This document shows positions 44,705-57,027 of a stretch of 64,000 nucleotides of DNA, in pieces. The stretch's first letter is position 1; every line of letters starts with the position of its first letter. A model generated the notes under the pieces. The model was not told the DNA's origin and ran no database searches. It saw only the letters and a list, made by a program, of their open reading frames with translations. Location: positions 2,830,001-2,894,000 of the forward strand of contig OY754466.1 in assembly GCA_963575645.1 (NCBI GenBank), written 5' to 3'. The position numbers were made by a program, and so were the translations under genes. The DNA is from Xanthostigma xanthostigma. Lineage: Eukaryota; Arthropoda; Insecta; Raphidioptera; Raphidiidae.

Positions 44705-45393
44705 GATCACTAATTCAACGACAACCCTTCAAAACGAATATCTTAGAGCTTAGTTTTGTGACATGTACGCAGATATTATTGTAATCTAATCATATCATAT
44801 TCAATATACTATTGTTATTATCGAATTAGTACTCCATACTCTGTAATATTACCGAAATCAATAAGTTTGTTTATCACATTATAGTAAATTACTTCGTATA
44901 GAAATATGAATATCATTGATTAAATAAGTCAATCAATGATAATATGATTCAAATATTATGTATACCTTTTATATACCCAAGCCAGTATTATTTTAAAGAC
45001 AGGTCCGGCCTTAGTTTAACAATGCTACTATTACATAACGTCCAAGAGCATTAGGGGAAACTTAAACCTCGAATTTTCCGCATGTCACTGAGCAACGTTT
45101 ATTAAAAGTGATAATAGTTATAATTTTATGAAGTTTTTAATTACAAAGAAAACATAGGAAAACTAAGCTTGTGTTCCGGGCTGTTGCGCTGATGGCGATT
45201 TAAGTAAAACAAAGACCATTGGCGCCATACTTTGACGTTCCGCTGTCAGTGTAAACAAATTAATTAATTATTTGTATATTGTACGTCATAATTGATAAAT
45301 AAATAAATTCCAACGTACCTTTTATGTCATGCTATTTATATAATGATTTACAATCTGAAGTTTATGGTATATAAAAATAACATCAGTTTTGGT
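44705..45393. other. Unassigned spacer
   Basis: AT-rich; no gene or element ends are recognised. Confidence 0.3.
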
Positions 45394-46208
45394 AATTATA
45401 CACTTTCACGGTCATCTGGTTTTTTGGCTCTAGAAAATCGAAAAATCATCCGATTTCGATGAATTTTTTTTTTAAATCTTCGTTTTTATGGCGGATTTAT
45501 GGAAAAAAATACGAAAATTGAAAAAATCAATATTTCTCACAGTTTCATGACTTTAAATGCAAAAAAAAATTGACTTTCTACATATAATTCTTTATAACTG
45601 TTTCTGACGTCAATTCCGGGGTGAACGATAAACGGGTATGCGAATTGTAATTTCGGGGTGAACGATAAACGAGTATGCGAATTGTCTCGCAGTGAAACGG
45701 GAAGGGGCAAATGTGGAGTTTTTAAAAAAACAATTCCGGGGTGAACGATAAACGGGTATGCGAATTGTAATTCCGGGGTGAACGATAAAGGGGTATGCGA
45801 ATTGTAATTCCGGGGTGAACGATAAAGGGGTATGCGAATTGTAATTCCGGGGTGAACGATAAAGGGGTATGCGAATTGTAATTCCGGGGTGAACGATAAA
45901 GGGGTATGCGAATTGTAATTTCGGGGTGAACGATAAACGGGTATGCGAATTGTAATTTCGGGGTGAACGATAAACGGGTATGCGAATTGTCTCGCAGTGA
46001 AACGGGAAGGGGCAAATGTGGAGTTTTTAAAAAAACAATTCCGGGGTGAACGATAAACGGGTATGCGAATTGTAATTCCGGGGTGAACTAATTTTTTTCA
46101 TAAATCCGCCGTAAAATGGAACTTTTTGAGACCGAGATCATTGAAATCCATCTATTTTTCGATTTTCTAGAGCCAAAAAACCAGGTGACCGTGAAAGTGT
46201 ATAATTAC
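45394..46208. mobile_element. TIR element carrying a minisatellite
   Basis: GGTAATTATACACTTTCACG, TCATCTGGTTTTTTGGCTCT and further sequence at the left recur in inverse at the right, giving arms of at least 60 bp. The centre is the 37-bp array. No transposase. Confidence 0.82.
45612..46090. repeat. 37-bp minisatellite with two identical spacers
   Basis: Units of the form AATTCCGGGGTGAACGATAA plus CGGGTATGCGAATTGT occur twice, then seven times (starts 45734, 45771, 45808, 45845, 45882, 45919, 45956), then twice. A spacer starting CTCGCAGTGAAACGGGAAGG and ending in GTTTTTAAAAAAAC separates both junctions and is identical in both. This is not a CRISPR array: the units adjoin directly and the spacers are the same. 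Confidence 0.92.
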
Positions 46209-46383
46209 CTCAGTTTTCGTTATTACATTTTTCTTTGACACATCATGGCCAACTAAAGTTTTTGACTTATCACTATAGAAACATGGCGCCATTTCCATAA
46301 AAAGTGAGTTCAATAATTCTCTATTACCCACTAGCGGCGCTAGTAGGCTTCATGCACACAGCCTATAGAAGCCTTTGTGTGTT

Positions 46384-46585
46384 TAATCAAACAGAAAACG
46401 CCTGCAAATGTACACTACCGGAAAACGATTGTTGCAAGGGGTGTACAAAGTGTGAAGAGATCGAGAAGCCAACAAAATTCAAAACCAATCTGGCTCACGA
46501 CAGATATATGCAAAATGGGAAGCCGTTCAAATGCCCATATACGCGAATTTTAAAAAAAGACAGACATATACTTTTTATTATGTAA
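46384..46585 (+). CDS. Cys-rich ORF, possible host exon; function unknown
   Basis: The open frame (ATG-like start as early as 46304) contains ACKCTLPENDCCKGCTKCEE, then KPTKFKTNLAHDRYMQNGKP and FKCPY, ending at TAA after 46585. Eight cysteines lie within about 40 residues, with the pattern C-x-C-x6-C-C-x2-C-x2-C. Codon content is less AT-biased than the surrounding DNA. AATCAAACAG at about 46394 is a weak acceptor candidate. The arrangement loosely recalls Cys-rich extracellular modules (for example ADAM or twisted-gastrulation type), but no family is assigned. It may equally be a chance or decayed ORF. Confidence 0.35.
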
Positions 46586-47284
46586 AATATTTTGTGACTT
46601 CAAGGTAAAACCACGTATGTATGCCATAAAAGGACCAGTTTGTAAAAAGTAAACGGAACGAGGTAGAATAGCTGCGGGGAAAGATGAATCCACCGCGTCA
46701 TAGTGACGTGAACGCACTGCGCCCGCCTTCTGGCTTGCTATTGGCTGTTTCGGAGATGCATGTGCGTCGAGTGTTTACTTTTATTCTGCCGCTATATCTA
46801 CCGCTATAAATGGATATGTCGAATTTATTCCACACGCCACTGTCTGCGGGCAAGTAGGCGTTCACTATCATATTATTGACTTACTATTCTTGCTCCTGAC
46901 GTTCCATTTCTAATTTTTCGAATATGTGATTCGTTTTAAATTATTCACCCTGTATAATCAAACAGATACATTCTAATTGATGTGACAGTAAAGTCATTAC
47001 AAGACATTAAAACTGCGTACACCGCACGCATGCGCAAACCACTCCAACCCTCGCAACAACACACCGATACGACTTTTAATTAAAATAAAATGTTTTCATT
47101 CACTATAAAAACTCATTTCGTACAATATAATCACGACAGAAATTATATCTGTGGCCTCAAGTCAAAAGCAGTTAAGGCATATTTTTGATAATTCTTTTTC
47201 TGTGGTTTTAAATTGCCGCTGAGCTATTTTCTCTGAATATAATCCAGTTTTGTAAAATGAAATATATAATGGTATATATATTTA
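46586..47284. other. Unassigned spacer
   Basis: No gene or repeat ends are recognised. Confidence 0.3.
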
Positions 47285-47662
47285 CATATAATAATAAAAT
47301 AGTAAAAAAACATTTTTATAAACAAGCTTTTATTTTTATGCACTAAAAAGAAGAAAATAACCTTTAAATTAAATCAAACCCAACCATTTATTACATTATA
47401 CAAAAGCTTGTCGTGAGATCTTCCTGCAGTGTATTTTATAAATTAGATACACTTTTTCTTAGAATTACTTGTGTCAAGATAAGGTACGTATTGCATTCTT
47501 GTTTATTAACACAGTACAATTTTGATTTTTGCGACAAGCTTTTATATTATATAAATTGTATAATGTAATGAATGAATGGGTTTGGTTTAATTTAAAGTTT
47601 ATTCTCTTCTATTTAGTGTATTAAAATAAAAGCTTGTTTTAAAAATGTTTTTTTACTATTAA
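47285..47662. mobile_element. Fold-back repeat, about 375 bp
   Basis: AGTAAAAAAACATTTTTATA, AACAAGCTTTTATTTTTATG and CATTATACAAAAGCTTGTCG are matched in inverse order on the right. Arms of about 120 bp. No target duplication is resolved. Confidence 0.75.
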
Positions 47663-47707
47663 TTTTATTTTTAAGTTTAAGTTTATTTAATGAGCTTTTT
47701 TAAAAGT

Positions 47708-48330
47708 GCGATTTGCAACCGGACAAAAGCCGAACCGGGCAGTTAGTTATTACAAGATTGTATTGTCATCGAAACTACATACGTATGCAAAATTTTATCT
47801 CAATCGGATAACGAGAAGTATTTAAAATGCGATTTGCATCCGGATGAAAGCCGGAGCGGTCAGTTAGTTATTATAAGATTGTATTGTCATCGAAACTACA
47901 TACGTATGCAAAATTTTATCTCGATCGGATAACGAGAAGTATTTAAAATGCGATTTGCATCCGGATGAAAGCCGGAGCGGTCAGTTAGTTATTATAATAT
48001 TGTATTGTCATCGGAACTACATACGTATGCAAAATTTCAGCTCAGTCGGAAACCGGGAAGTGGGTCAAATTTAACTTGCAAAATTTGATTTCAGACAAAC
48101 AGGCAGACACCGGGACAGGTGAAACGATAAAAAACACATATTATCGATTAAAACCGGAGCGGTCAGTTATTATAATATTGTATTGTCATCGGAACTACAT
48201 ACGTATGCAAAATTTCAGCTCAATCGGATAACGGAAAGTGGGTCAAATTTAACTTGCAAGATTTTATTTCAGACAGACAGGCAGACACCAGGTGAAACGG
48301 TAAAAAACACATATCGATTAAATTGTTAAT
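47708..48330. repeat. 121-bp tandem array with degenerate right part
   Basis: GCGATTTGCA starts at 47708, 47829 and 47950. Each unit contains TTGTATTGTCATCGAAACTA and CATACGTATGCAAAATTT. A fourth unit near 48150 is offset by CAGACAAACAGGCAGACACC-type sequence. The TCATCG..CATACGTATGCAAA phrase is also in family F. Confidence 0.85.
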
Positions 48331-48377
48331 AAAACTTAGCCGGCCTTGAAATTTCCAGCAGTAAAGAATTATTTATA

Positions 48378-48739
48378 CAGTAGAACCTCGATTATCCGAG
48401 TCGCAATTATCCGAGCTCTGGATTAACCGAGCCAATCTAATGCAAGGTATACGCGCGTCTATGATCCGGATTAATCGAGCCACTAAAGATCCAATATCCG
48501 TATTAACCGAGCTTCTAAAATAATATAGTATGTAATGTACATATTTCCATTTAAAATCGCCGGGGTGACGAAATAATTTATTAATAAAAATATTTACATG
48601 GTAAAAACGTTTATAAACCGTTTAAAGTACATTTGTGTTTATTTTTTTAATGAATAAAAAATAAATCCGGATTATCCGAGTTTTCAGTTATCCGAGTAGG
48701 GTGTTCCCCATGTTACTTCGGATAATCGAGGTTCTACTG
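48378..48739. mobile_element. Tigger/pogo MITE, 362 bp
   Basis: TIRs CAGTAGAACCTCGATTATCC and inverse, TA on both sides. Repeated TTAACCGAGC/ATTATCCGAG inside both ends. No transposase. Confidence 0.88.
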
Positions 48740-48741
48740 TA

Positions 48742-49959
48742 TGTACTGGAACCTCACTTTTTACACTGCTCAGAGGAGGCCGCGGCTAGCTAAAATTCAG
48801 AACGGCGCGAGGGGCGTGGGATGACACAAAGAATGAGAATTCCCTTGTTGAGAAAAAGCCCAGAATGGGCTATAAAAATCCGACCACCGACCACTTAATA
48901 CCAAATTAAAATTGGCGATTGTTCAGACTTAAAATTAACAAGTAATACACGACGCCACAAAATAAATTAAATAAAATATAACAACTGTGTTGCCACACGG
49001 CGCTGATAAAATAAAATAGTGTGGGCCCTGCCGACCGAGATGAAAGGGCGCCAGGACACGAAGGGCCACACAAGAGAAATCTAGGGAGTCCACCCCTAGG
49101 CTAGTATGCAACATAGGCAACACAGCGAACTAAAACTAAAAGCCAAAAGCCCCCAACAACACGCAGCACAAAACCACGCCACAACTTATAAAATAACACA
49201 GAAGGACGATCACAATCAATAATCCACTCGGAGGAAATGGATGGACAATAAAGAAATAAAAAACAATCGCCAAGAAATGTCAAATCCCAAATAGTGAACC
49301 AAGAAGTTCACTCAAAATAATTGCAACAATAATAAACTATTTCAGTTCACGCAAAATATTTACAAAATCACGAACTATTGCAGTTCACTCAAAATAACGA
49401 ACTATTATTTCAACAAAATAATGATCCACCAAAGGGCCTAAAATTGTAAAACGTTACAGTATATTATAACAAAATCCGCTCGAATAATTCAAACCATTTT
49501 ATTTGAGGTACAGTACAAAATAAAATAAAGTTTGATCGACAACACTTCATTGGTATTCAAAAATAAATTCACTTTTTCTTTCAAATCCAGCGAACATTTG
49601 AAGTGAATATAAATTAACTACATTACGCTCAGAGAAAAGTTAAGGTGATGTGTCGTTCTGTTGTTGGGTTCATTAACATTTCGTACCAAAAATATAAAAT
49701 GATTCAATGTTAAGGTTATACATAAATAAGTTACATACACAAAAGACTATGAGTAGTATTGCGTTATGACTGAAGTCTAAAAATATTCAAGCGAACTGAA
49801 ATTTAATGTAGATGAAAACAATTACTCGATATTATTTTTGCCTCAAAGTTGTGATAAAAAGCAGTCAAATTTACTATCAAAGTTGCGATAAAAAAAGAAC
49901 CGTTGCTATACCATTCAATATTTCTTAATTTAAAATTCCATTCAATTGAGCGACGGAAC
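48742..49959. other. Unassigned region with GC-richer left part
   Basis: 48770-49290 is GC-richer with short minus-strand open runs; no domain or splice pair is convincing. AACTATT.CAGTTCAC motifs recur three to four times at 49330-49420. Confidence 0.35.
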
Positions 49960-51000
49960 CATTTTCTCATATTGCGTGAGATAACGCGGGTATTGGCTAG
50001 TATTCAATATGATATTTGCTATTCATTGCCATGGTTAAATACATAATATGTTCCACGTCATGTAAAAATTAATCAAAGCATGCTTAACTACACTCAGTTA
50101 CATAAAAAGTGGATCACCTAAAAGTATATGTAATTTCGATTCGTTGTATTTTCAAAATTAATAAGTCGATTTTAAAAATTCTTTTTTTATTTGATAGAGC
50201 AGAGTTTTAGGAACATTTTTATGTATGAATTTTGAATTTCAATTAAGGCTTGATTACAGTGGAGACGGAAGAATAAAACAATGTTTTTTTAGTCAAGTTT
50301 GAAGAATCCTACGGAAAGTAGCAGAAGCAGTAGAATTTTTTCCTTAATTGCATCTTATTCCTTGGCCGTTTTTGTATCGGTTCGTTTTTGTTTTCAGTAA
50401 TTATCTCAAATACCTAACACCTGAGTTATAAAGAAAAATTTAAAAAACTGCATTTATTCTTTATTAATGTCGTGGCCATAAGTAGGCTGGGAATGGATCG
50501 GTGTTTAGGAACAAAACAAATAATTTATCCACATAAATGAAAAACTTAACAATAAACAATAATAACCATCAATAAATTCGGACTGTCAAAGAAATTATTC
50601 ATTTGTTTTGTTCCTAAATACCGATACATTCCCAGCCTACTTATGGCCACGACATTAATAAAGAATAAATGCAATTTTTTGAATTTTTTATAAGGTTTAG
50701 AAAAAAAATGTTTAAACGAAACTTTCTTGAAAAAATAAATATTATAATAAGCCGCTATTAAAAGTATACCATCATTACATAAAAAACACCGGTATAGCAT
50801 ATATCTCTTCTGCGCATGCGCCAATTTTCTCCAAAAACAATAGGGCTCTTCATGTTTGCATACCAAACATCCTCCGAAAATTTGGTTTCAATCCACTCAT
50901 CAGTTTGACCTGTATCGTATTCACAGACGCACAGAGTTTTTCCAAACATATATTTTTTGTATTCGGGGGACCTCAATACAAAAAGATATTTTAAAATTTT
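49960..51000 (-). repeat. Family-D repeat, copy 3, interrupted
   Basis: The reverse of the 11650-11840 part lies at 49975-50090, and the reverse of the 11450-11650 part lies at 50755-51000. The intervening 660 bp includes an inverted repeat at 50450-50690 (TTATTCTTTATTAATGTCGT and inverse, about 80-bp arms). GGGTATTGGCTAGT at 50001 looks like a Helitron 3' end. Confidence 0.6.
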
Positions 51001-51472
51001 AAAAAGTGATTTTTAACCTTAAAATTACCCTTCCCCGCTTGTAAGTTCGAATGATAATAAGAGCCAAAGTAAATAGACCTCGTGTATAACCGTTTTCTAC
51101 TTCGGAAATGACTATTTTAGGACCCCGTCGTACTGATGATAAGTAAGATCTGCATATGGGGATAGTGGATGTATGATCCATCGGGGCATACCCTGTGTAT
51201 GAGGTTCATAGTTGGCACGTTTCCTAACAAGTACCAGCGAGTCAGTATTGTTGCCAATTCGCTAATTATAAGCAGTTGCCAGATGTACATCCTGCCAGAC
51301 TGAACGTTAATCCCGCTTAAGAAAAAAAAAATACACAACAATATTATGTACCCCTTGCCAACCTAATTTAAATTATCGCTTTTAGGGTGGTACCTACTAC
51401 TTCTCGAACAGGGCCGGCTCAAAGTGTTTCAAACAATTTGGACAGTTGCCGATGCGTTGCGGACATATCATA
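51001..51472. other. Unassigned spacer
   Basis: No gene or repeat ends are recognised. Confidence 0.3.
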
Positions 51473-52074
51473 AAAAAAATTGGTTGTCTGTAAAGTCGGT
51501 TTACGGACGATAGTTTTACGTGATAACGTATTCCGTAATACATAACCTAAATTTATATAATAATTATAATAATTCGAATCTATATTGCATCTTTCGCTTC
51601 AAATTTAGGTTAATTTTATTTATTTAAATTACTCACCATATAATATAATTGTTTTTTTTAACTTTCTTTCTTTCGTATTTATTTTAAGTCTCAAAGATTA
51701 GCTGTCATAATATTTATAAAACAATTGTTTCACTGTTTATAATATAAAATTCCAAAACCTACTTACAATATTTAAGTATTTTCATACGTCAAAAAATTGA
51801 TTTTTATAATGATAAAATTTGTAAGAAAACGATTTTCTCGAGAGATGAGACCTAGCTAAAACGATTTTTTGCCCCCCAAAATCCCTTTTCAGTAAATTTC
51901 ATCCAAATCGTTAGGGCCGTTTTCGAGAAAAACACGCACAGGGTCAGGCGGAACGTTACGCGTTACGAACGTTACGTTAGGAACGTTACACTTTTTCGTG
52001 CATGCAGCCGGTGTTTTATCAATTTATAAGATTGGTGATTCATCAATTTATAAGACGTTATCACGTCAAAAAAA
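51473..52074 (-). mobile_element. Family-B repeat, copy 5
   Basis: AAAAAAATTGGTTGTCTGTA to ACGTTATCACGTCAAAAAAA. Close to copy 2 (17588-18163), with an extra GTTACGAACGTTACGTTAGG stretch near the right. Confidence 0.75.
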
Positions 52075-53619
52075 CGAGTGTGCTTTAGACCACATGGCTG
52101 AAGTAAAACTTCTTCCTGCCATAATTTGTTCACCCGAAAATTCACAAAATATGAACTTTAAAATGAATTTACAATTTTATTCACTTTAAACGTAGAATAT
52201 TTAATGTATTGAACAAAATATTAATTTATAAAATTGTTCAAGAACGAAATGAATAGTCCAATGTAAGAAGAAAGAAATATAAAGATAATGAAAACATAAG
52301 TAATGCATTGCAATTACTTAGCTCTCGTTGGATTTTAAGCGTAAATCTTTATGAAATATTATTTAGCTCTGCAAGTTAAGTAGGTTTACAAAACTTTTTT
52401 CTGTCACCAGATAGCGCCACTGGCAAGTAAAGTATGTGTCATTCTATTGCTAGTACTGCTTATATTTTCGGCCACCTGATGGCGCCACTAGCCAGTGAAG
52501 TATTTGTCATCCTCTTTATATCTTCACTAACTTATATCTCCCTCTCAACTTCCGTTCGCCTCGCCCGATCACACTTTCCGTAAATCTCTCGTCACGCATT
52601 CACCAGCTTACTCCCCCAAGTCAAGCGTAGGCGTAAAGAAATTTTACTTCAATAAATGGTCCGACACAATTCGGATATACGATCAAATCTCTTTTGTTTT
52701 TCATCCGATCTTGACGAAATTTAAAACTTACAATTTTCAGAGGCCACTTAATTTGATTTCTTCGTTTAATTTTATAATTTTTAATTAACGCTTCCCCCCT
52801 TCCGTTCCCACCTGAGTACTAAGGGAGTAAATTGAATCAAAATCGTTGTTATCGACAAAAAACACATTTTTAGTTCGGCTTTTGCCGGTTTAAGTGGGGC
52901 CACTTTTCTGACATTTAAGCTAGCACAGAATTTACGATTTCATTGTGAAAACGCATGCAAATGAGCAAAATCCAATGACTTGGGCACAGACATATTTTTA
53001 AAAATATTTTTTGGAGCTCACAAAAAAGTCAAAATTGATTTTTTTCCAAGACTATTACTCGGTCTATGTGGGAATGTAAAAACAAACATTTCTGTTCAAA
53101 ATTAACGCGAGCGAAGCAGCGGGTAAGAGCTAGTGTAAAATATTCGTTTTATAGTAGAAAAGAAAAAGACTGAAAGAAAATTGAGTTAAAACTTGCATTC
53201 AATAGTTTTTCACTTAAGAAGTAAATTAAAGAATCATCAAAATATTAAAAATTCGAGATAGCAGAAAAGTACGTGTATTAATAAAAGCCGCCTGTACGAA
53301 AATTATATATATAACTTAAATTAACGAAGAAAATGTATTCATCTTTTTTTAAATAAGTTTAATGAAGTTATTAAAAAGTATGTTTCAGAAATAAAACAAT
53401 TTTAAGTAATTATACTTTCTGAGTTATAATTACTTCAGGAGGCAGTAGCATGCGGAAAATTCTTAAAAGGAAAATGAAATGTTACTAATTTTTCATCTTG
53501 GTTATGATATATTATAAAGAATTATCTTGCTTATTTATGTTTGTATTATTTGTGTATTAATAGTCAAATAAAAAAACCGCTGACTCAAAAAAGCAAACCC
53601 GTCGCATCATTTATTTCGC
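52075..53619. other. Degraded repeats incl. Helitron-like 3' end
   Basis: Two related blocks, CACCAGATAGCGCCACTGGC and CACCTGATGGCGCCACTAGC, lie near 52410 and 52470. GCGAGCGAAGCAGCGGGTAA followed by GAGCTAGT at 53134 is a typical Helitron 3' end; its 5' end was not found. No gene is seen. Confidence 0.5.
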
Positions 53620-54322
53620 TTAAGGAGGTTGAGCCGTTTTACTAAGATAATGAAAAAAAACTGAAATAAAGTTTTTTTAATAGATTTTTTATGACAAAAT
53701 TTTCTGTAAAAAATCCAAAATCATTAGGAGATTTATAAAGTTAAAAATTAAAAAAAACTTTTACATGTAGTCTTATGGAAAATATGTCGACCTAGCATGC
53801 AAACTGTTCGTTTTAATTTTTTGCAAATAATCAAATAATGTCAGCAGTTCCGAAATCTAACTAAGTAAAGCATCGATGTCTTACGAATATTTTATTATTT
53901 TTTCCAATTTAATTAGGAGACTTTTAATCAATAAAAAAAATTATTAAACTTAACACTTTTCAATTATGGACTTTATTCTTGACAGTTTTAACAATTTTAA
54001 CTGAATTTTCAACTTTTTAATGATTTAATTTTAATTTTTATTAGTTCTAATTTCTTTTTTTAATTATTTACTGCAAAAAATAAGTAAAATACAGATATTT
54101 ACATAAATTTATTTTTTTAACCTAACTTTGTACAAAAAATTCAAAAGTAAAATACTAAAATAATTAATTAATATTAAAACAAAATATTTATTTATGCCTT
54201 TATGACAATAATTTATTGGTATCATCGACTTATAACCTTTTGTAAAAATGTATTATGGAAAAGTTCCCATTTAGTTATCGACTTATTTTTTGATTGGGAC
54301 TGTAACAGATCAACCTCCTTAA
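53620..54322. mobile_element. TTAA-flanked element, copy 1
   Basis: Ends TTAAGGAGGTTGAGCC and GATCAACCTCCTTAA, with TTAA on both sides. TTAA targets are used by piggyBac and a few other superfamilies. The sister at 62613-63336 shares the whole length; a partial copy lies in reverse at about 3950-4095. No transposase. Confidence 0.85.
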
Positions 54323-54953
54323 ATGAAATATTCAATTCATAAATGCGACGGGGACCCCTGGGCATTAGTAGTTTTAGCATTTTACAAAAATAATATTTAA
54401 ATTTCTCACTTCATAACGATTCGCAATTCCGACGACATAAATTTGAAATCCATGATTCAATAACCTTGATAAGTTAAGTCAGCGCCTACTCAGCGAAATA
54501 AATCGCTATAACGTTTTAATTTATTTAATTAAACAAAAAAATAATAGTAATTAATATGAATATAAAAACCACGCAAATTTAGTAAAACCTACGCCGATAT
54601 TCTAATTGCTCGTCATTGGACAATGGACCCAAAGGTCTTACGTTTAGTTTTGACACCAGCACAATGGGTCTTTCCAATTGTAGCTATTGTACTGTCATTT
54701 GGCCTTTAGAATAGAGGTGATACGTCCTTAATCTGCCTCTGTTCCATGAAACACTTCATGCAAGTGATAAAAATCATTTGAAAGCAGCCTTTCGATTATT
54801 AAAACTATTAGATTATTCCCGAGTCTACTTACGGAATTATACCGAAACGAACATTTGCTATTCTTCATTAATATTTGGAGGTTTGGAAAATAATTATCAC
54901 ATATACTTATATCATATACCGGGCATTCGCAACCCAAAGGAATGGTGAGACCT
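54323..54953. other. Unassigned spacer
   Basis: AT-rich; no features recognised. Confidence 0.3.
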
Positions 54954-55124
54954 CTGGTGAGAAATGCGCCAAACTGTCCTAAGGGGATTTTTTGACATTT
55001 AGAAAAGCATCGTGGACGCTAACCTAGCCTCCATCAAGCTTTTCTAAATCAATGTTTACCTTATGCCTCCATAGTTTACCTGTTAAAAACCCCCCTTAGG
55101 ACAGTTCGGCGCATTTCTCACCAG
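54954..55124. mobile_element. TIR MITE, 171 bp
   Basis: CTGGTGAGAAATGCGCCAAA with CTGTCCTAAGGGG on the left and the inverse on the right, arms of about 40 bp. AAGCATCGTGGACGC and AAGCTTTTCTAA also pair inside. No coding content. Confidence 0.85.
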
Positions 55125-55797
55125 GGTTCCGAATAGGAATAAAATCGCAATCGAACCATTAGGGTGCAAACATAATACTACTGTCTTTTTTAAGTCGTAA
55201 GAACTCGTTGGTTTTGATTGGCTAACGCCATAGATTAAAACATAAAACTTTTGATAAAGAGAGATATACTCCATGCTAATATATTGTGGAATAACCAAGG
55301 AATTACTTCGACAAAAGAGACGCAGATATATTTTCGATATGCTTTATTGCCTTCGCTCACCGCACACTGAGTAAATAGACAATCATATTATATGAAATAT
55401 TACAACAAAATATTGTCGAAGAAAAATATTGAACAGACTTGAAACATTAAATAATTTCTACTTTCATTAAAAATTTGTACGTTGATTTCATTTTAATGCA
55501 TAATCTGGTTCGGCTAGATAAGTTTTATTACTGGTAATCAAATGCGATAACACTTTATAAATAAAGCAATTTATAATATAGATATACATACTTTCGAGGT
55601 CAGTTTTTTATTTATCACTTTATTAGTTCAGTGGCACGTCTGATATTTCATATTTTACATATAAACACAAAAATATATACATTTTAATTATTCTATTATA
55701 TGATTTCAATCATCAACTACGAGGGTTCAGAATCAAGAGTTCCAAGGAAGTTAGATAATAACCTCAACTCCTAAAATATATTGTATTACCATTCCAA
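55125..55797. other. Repeat fragment plus AT-rich spacer
   Basis: 55135-55215 matches 40130-40240 in reverse complement. The remainder is unassigned. Confidence 0.4.
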
Positions 55798-56725
55798 CAC
55801 CTCAAGTGGGGAATTGTAGGTACTGTAGGAAATTTCAAAATCAGATAAAATGATTAACACAATTCTCAAATAAAACAATTACAATATTTATTACAATAAT
55901 CGATCACGTTCACATTTCAATAAGTCTGATAGCCTTTTACAAAAATAGCTACGAATTTATATTGTATTGCGTAATAGTACTTCATAGATTTGATGTCATC
56001 ACCAGGTCAGTTTTAAAATGCAGATACAGCGGTTCGAAATAGGTTGATTTCCCACAGTGCCTACTAATTAAGATCAAAAATCACTTTTCAGAAATTTTAC
56101 AATATTTTTCGTTTTGTGGTCTCCTGAATCCAAAAAAATATATTTCTGGAAAAAATCTGTGAGTCTGAACACAATACCTACACGTCAAACGGATGAGCGA
56201 ATTGCAACCAAATTTTGGGAGGATATTTGATATGTAAATAGGAAAAGCCCTGAAGAGCGCAGAAGAGATATAAATGCTATAGCGTTGTTTTTTTATATAA
56301 TGATGGTACACTTTTCATAACGGTTTATTATTCTTTTTTTTGAGGCTTCGGCAGCAAAGGCCATTAGCTACAGGTTTAAAATACGTTGCTGTAAATAAAG
56401 AGGTTTAATCGATGGTTTATTATTGTTTTGTTAAAAAAAATTCTAATATTTATAGTTTCGGTTATATTCTGACAATAGCTTTTGTTCTGTAGATCTGTCA
56501 AAAAGAATTTAGTTAGGTGGCTGACGAGCATGCTCCAGTTAATTTTAGCATGACGTAATAACATATTATGTATAGGTAACCATGCATATCACAATATTTA
56601 ATACTAGCGGTTACCCGCGTCACCGCATGCGTTAACAGAAATTTTATTTTTTGTTTATTACTGCATGTCAAATATCAATTTTTTTTAAAGTTGGAATGGT
56701 TCCGTCGCCCAATTGGTTGGAATTT
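55798..56725 (+). repeat. Family-D repeat, copy 2
   Basis: From ACCATTCCAACACCTCAAGT to GGTTCCGTCGCCCAATTGGT. Contains the AACCAAATTTTGGGAGGATA block and an ACTAGCGGTTACCCGCGTCA Helitron-like segment near 56605. Confidence 0.65.
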
Positions 56726-57027
56726 CTTCTTGAACAATATAATTCAGGGCAGATCACTGATAAAACATTTTAAGCGGAAATAAAAAAAAATGATAGTATA
56801 GTCATGTACTATTTACATATAGGGTTGGCGTAATGCATCTCTATAATTAAAGTTACATAAGCACACACCTATATGCGCACGTGTTAACCCTCCTCCCCCC
56901 GTCGCCCCATTAATAATTATTATGTATTTAACCTTCCCCTCACGATAGAGTCATCGACTCATCAGTCACTCTACACTAAAAGGAAGTAAACAATTTAATA
57001 ATGTTACGTATACAGTACGTAATTACA
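56726..57027. other. Unassigned spacer
   Basis: A CCTCCTCCCCCCGTCGCCCC patch lies near 56890. Nothing else is seen. Confidence 0.3.

Noticed and set aside
45722-46015. 97-codon ORF over the minisatellite
   Set aside because: Open only because the 37-bp unit lacks stops in the frames used.
45612-46090. CRISPR-like repeat array
   Set aside because: Units abut directly, the two spacers are identical, and this is eukaryotic DNA; it is a minisatellite.
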